In this document: piece by piece, positions 15,442 through 17,128 of the stretch
How the letters are laid out: each line of letters opens with the position of its first letter
How positions within the stretch are numbered: the stretch's first letter is position 1
Origin: JAIVGV01 sp035295985
GTDB lineage: Bacteria; Acidobacteriota; Blastocatellia; Pyrinomonadales; Pyrinomonadaceae
Length of the DNA: 17,128 nt
Assembly: GCA_035295985.1 (NCBI GenBank)
Contig: DATHBT010000244.1
Coordinates: 1 to 17,128 of the forward strand
Direction: 5' to 3'
Notes under the pieces: generated by a model
Database searches by the model: none
What the model was told of the DNA's origin: nothing
What the model saw: only the letters and a program-made list of their open reading frames with translations
Translations under genes and position numbers: made by a program

Positions 15442-15457
15442 GCCGTTCGCGCGCAGT

Positions 15458-15844
15458 TCAGCGCGAGTTCGTGTTCGTCTGGGAGGCTTGAATCTGCTTC
15501 CAGACCTCCTTCTGCCGATCCGTGAGCGGGATGTTCATCTTTTCGAGTGTGAGGGCGTTGAGCGTGCCCGTAACCTTGATGCCCTCGGCCTGCTGGTACT
15601 TCCGCAGGCCGTCGCGCGTCGGGTCGTCGAGCTTGCCGGTCTGCTCGCCCGCGTAGTGCCCGCGCTGCTTGAGCAGGGCCTGGGCCTGTTTGATCTGCTC
15701 CTTGTTCGCGCGAAAGATGGGGCCGCGCCGCGCCGTCTTGGAGTTGGCGTTAGACGCGGCGGCCGTCGAGGAGTTGGTGTGTTGCGCGGCGACCGGTGCC
15801 GAGAGGAGCAGCAGCGCGAAGAGGGTGGTGAGTGTCTTCTTCAT
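15458..15844 (-). CDS. Small exported peptidoglycan-binding domain protein
   Basis: This 128-residue protein has a clear signal peptide (MKKTLTTLFALLLLSAPVAA, cleavage after residue 20). A Ser/Ala/Asn/Thr-rich linker (21-44) follows, then a peptidoglycan-binding type 1 module at about 46-106 (IKQAQALLKQRGHYAGEQTG, KLDDPTRDGLRKYQQAEGIK, VTGTLNALTLEKM). A polar tail ends it. No catalytic domain is attached, so it probably binds wall material or tethers a partner. The start is firm: AAGGAG (15851-15856) lies 6 nt before the ATG. It is convergent with alaS and divergent from the lytic transglycosylase, so two wall-directed genes share one intergenic region. Confidence 0.9.
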   Translation of the reverse strand: MKKTLTTLFALLLLSAPVAAQHTNSSTAAASNANSKTARRGPIFRANKEQIKQAQALLKQRGHYAGEQTGKLDDPTRDGLRKYQQAEGIKVTGTLNALTLEKMNIPLTDRQKEVWKQIQASQTNTNSR

Positions 15845-15930
15845 AAAGTTCTCCTTAAGTTGTTGGGCGCGCTTGTGAGGCGCAGGCGAGGCGGCTTTGA
15901 GGCAGGCCGCCAGGGGTTAAAGCGAGAGAC

Positions 15931-15936
15931 ATCATA
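15931..15936 (-). promoter_or_regulatory. Candidate -10 box for the peptidoglycan-binding gene
   Basis: TATGAT (5 of 6) on the minus strand gives a predicted start about 80 nt before the ATG. A perfect TTGACA lies at 15944-15949, but only 7 nt away, too close to be its -35 box. Either the TTGACA serves a poorer -10 further down or the match is fortuitous. Confidence 0.35.
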
Positions 15937-15998
15937 CACGCCCTGTCAAGCCTTTTTCCCGGAAAACGCCCGCGCGCCCGCGCCGGCCGACAAAGGTG

Positions 15999-16028
15999 TT
16001 GAAGCCCTTCCGGCCCGTGTGCTAGTCT
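15999..16028 (+). promoter_or_regulatory. Candidate promoter for the lytic transglycosylase
   Basis: TTGAAG (15999-16004) lies 18 nt before TAGTCT (16023-16028), which has TG one base upstream (TG-C-TAGTCT). The predicted start near 16035 leaves a leader of about 160 nt. The -10 core matches those before prkA and alaS. No other signal was found in the remaining part of the 349-bp divergent gap (15845-16193) apart from the hairpin at 16042-16068. Confidence 0.45.
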
Positions 16029-16041
16029 GGTTGTGCGCCCC

Positions 16042-16068
16042 TTTCCGGGACGCGCCCCGCGACGGAAA
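16042..16068 (+). other. Hairpin in the transglycosylase leader
   Basis: TTTCCG (16042-16047) pairs with CGGAAA (16063-16068). Inside, CGCG (16051-16054) pairs with CGCG (16058-16061) around CCC, with an asymmetric bulge between the two stems. It is in the predicted 5' leader. Its function is unknown. Confidence 0.35.
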
Positions 16069-16193
16069 CGGCCCGAACGTCTGTGGCCGACCTAACCCTC
16101 ATCCCCGAAAGTTAATCAGTTTGCGGTGACGGCCCCGCCGCGCGTCTTGCGCGTGCCGGATTCGTCCCCTGCCCTCCCCTACGGGATCGCGTC

Positions 16194-17066
16194 ATGAAAA
16201 AGCTCATCCCCCTCGCGGCGCTCGCGCTGCTCGCACTCCACGCCGCGCCGTCCGCCCGCGCCCAGTACTCGGCCCGCACGGCGCTGAGCAACTTCGATCT
16301 CGTTGACGGCGTGCGCGTCCCCGAACCCGCGCCTCAACCCACGACCGCGCCCTCGCGCAAGGTTCGCATGACCGCGCTGCACCGCGCCGAACTCGAACGC
16401 TCCCGCGCCGCGCTCAAGGCGACCCCGAACGCCCCGAACGCGACGCGCGCGGCGACTGCGACGGCCCCGGCGGGGGTCTCGCCTTACGCGCCCGCCGTCT
16501 CCCCCTCGCTCGGCGGCTACACGACGGGCGACGCGAGCGTGGACTCCCTCATCGCCGCGTCGGGCGCGCGCCACGGCGTCGATCCCGTGCTGCTCTACGC
16601 GATCATGCACCGCGAGTCGGCGTTCAAGAAGCGTGCGCTGTCGCACAAGGGCGCGCGCGGGCTGATGCAGTTGATGCCGGCGACGGCCGCGCGCTTCGGC
16701 GTGCGCGACATCTTCGACCCGCAGCAGAACATCGACGCCGGCGCGCGCTACATGCGCTGGCTGCTCAACCGCTTCGACGGCGACGTGCGGCTCGCGCTCG
16801 CCGGCTACAACGCGGGCGAGGGCGCGGTCGATAAGTACGGCCGGCGCGTCCCGCCATACCGCGAGACGCAGGAGTACGTCCGCCGCATCTCGGAGCGCTA
16901 CAGCCTGATGCGCGACCCCGAAGCGGCGCGGCGCGCGCCCGTGGTCAACCGCGCGCAGGCCGTCGTCGCCGCCAACCAGACGGCCCAGCCGCCCTCGGCG
17001 CTCTACGAGCCGAACGTCTATTCGGTGCGGCTGCCCGACGGGAAGTTGATGCTCGTCAGCCAGTAG
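16194..17066 (+). CDS. Exported lytic transglycosylase, SLT domain
   Basis: This 290-residue protein begins with a signal peptide (MKKLIPLAALALLALHAAPS, cleavage ARA/Q near 23). A Pro/Ala/Thr-rich variable stretch follows (40-108). The Slt70-type lysozyme-like domain occupies about 114-240: catalytic Glu141 in IMHRESAF, then SHKGARGLMQLMPATAARFG (150-169), AGYNAGEGAV (203-212) and PYRETQEYV (221-229). Such enzymes cleave the MurNAc-GlcNAc bond to give 1,6-anhydro products during wall remodelling in the periplasm. A 50-residue tail ends YSVRLPDGKLMLVSQ, which resembles the C-terminal tail of some transglycosylases. The ATG has only a weak GGGA about 7 nt upstream. The neighbouring divergent peptidoglycan-binding protein suggests a shared wall-related role. 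Confidence 0.95.
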   Translation: MKKLIPLAALALLALHAAPSARAQYSARTALSNFDLVDGVRVPEPAPQPTTAPSRKVRMTALHRAELERSRAALKATPNAPNATRAATATAPAGVSPYAPAVSPSLGGYTTGDASVDSLIAASGARHGVDPVLLYAIMHRESAFKKRALSHKGARGLMQLMPATAARFGVRDIFDPQQNIDAGARYMRWLLNRFDGDVRLALAGYNAGEGAVDKYGRRVPPYRETQEYVRRISERYSLMRDPEAARRAPVVNRAQAVVAANQTAQPPSALYEPNVYSVRLPDGKLMLVSQ

Positions 17067-17128
17067 CGGCGCGGCGGCCGTAGCCGCTATAGAAGTTTTC
17101 GCTTGAGCGACGGCTGATCGTACTCACC
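17067..17128 (+). other. Window end, non-coding
   Basis: A short GCGGC/GCCGC hairpin (17074-17087, 4-nt loop) follows the transglycosylase stop by 7 nt, and a TTTT lies about 8 nt beyond it. It could be a weak terminator. No gene start is visible in the last 62 bases. Confidence 0.3.

Noticed and set aside
1..17128. Search for CRISPR arrays, tRNA/rRNA genes, IS ends and integrase or att sites.
   Set aside because: No regularly spaced repeats, cloverleaf-like blocks, transposase or integrase motifs were seen.

Overview
The window is about 17 kb of GC-rich bacterial chromosome with dense, ordinary coding. It most resembles an acidobacterium of the Blastocatellia type. That is an inference from three things: the very large Oar-like TonB-dependent receptor with an N-terminal carboxypeptidase-regulatory domain, a second exported protein joining such a domain to TPRs, and a small EAQ-rich coiled-coil protein of a kind I associate with that phylum. 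I see no phage, IS element, CRISPR array, tRNA or rRNA.

Left part (1-10613, all genes on the minus strand). Read in the direction of transcription: prkA (AAA+ serine protein kinase), a short coiled-coil protein, a membrane-anchored alpha/beta hydrolase, yhbH/yeaH (DUF444, vWA-like), an outer-membrane TonB-dependent receptor, an exported TPR protein, and spoVR (cut by the window edge). prkA, DUF444 and spoVR form the widely conserved stress/sporulation-linked triad (YeaG-YeaH-YcgB in E. coli; PrkA-YhbH-SpoVR in Bacillus). Here the triad is spread over 10 kb and interleaved with four other genes. Strong hairpins after the receptor and the TPR gene, and a hairpin after prkA, suggest several transcription units rather than one operon.

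Middle (10614-15315). truB (tRNA pseudouridine-55 synthase, minus) is divergent from recX (plus), which is followed by alaS. recX-alaS is the distal half of the classical recA-recX-alaS arrangement, here without recA. recX has a TAAAAT box exactly 6 nt before its ATG and no Shine-Dalgarno sequence, so it may be leaderless. The box overlaps a degenerate 7-bp repeat.

Right part (15316-17128). A perfect 24-bp inverted repeat separates alaS from a convergent small exported peptidoglycan-binding-domain protein. A divergent promoter region follows, and then an exported lytic transglycosylase, so two neighbouring genes act on the cell wall.

A shared extended -10 motif, TGCTA followed by a variable stretch ending in T, precedes prkA, alaS and the transglycosylase and may be a housekeeping promoter form in this organism. 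Nothing here is clearly a new defence or mobile system. The best leads are the split kinase triad with its extra members, a haem-type CxxCH motif inside the TonB-dependent receptor, the leaderless recX start, and the long structured prkA leader.
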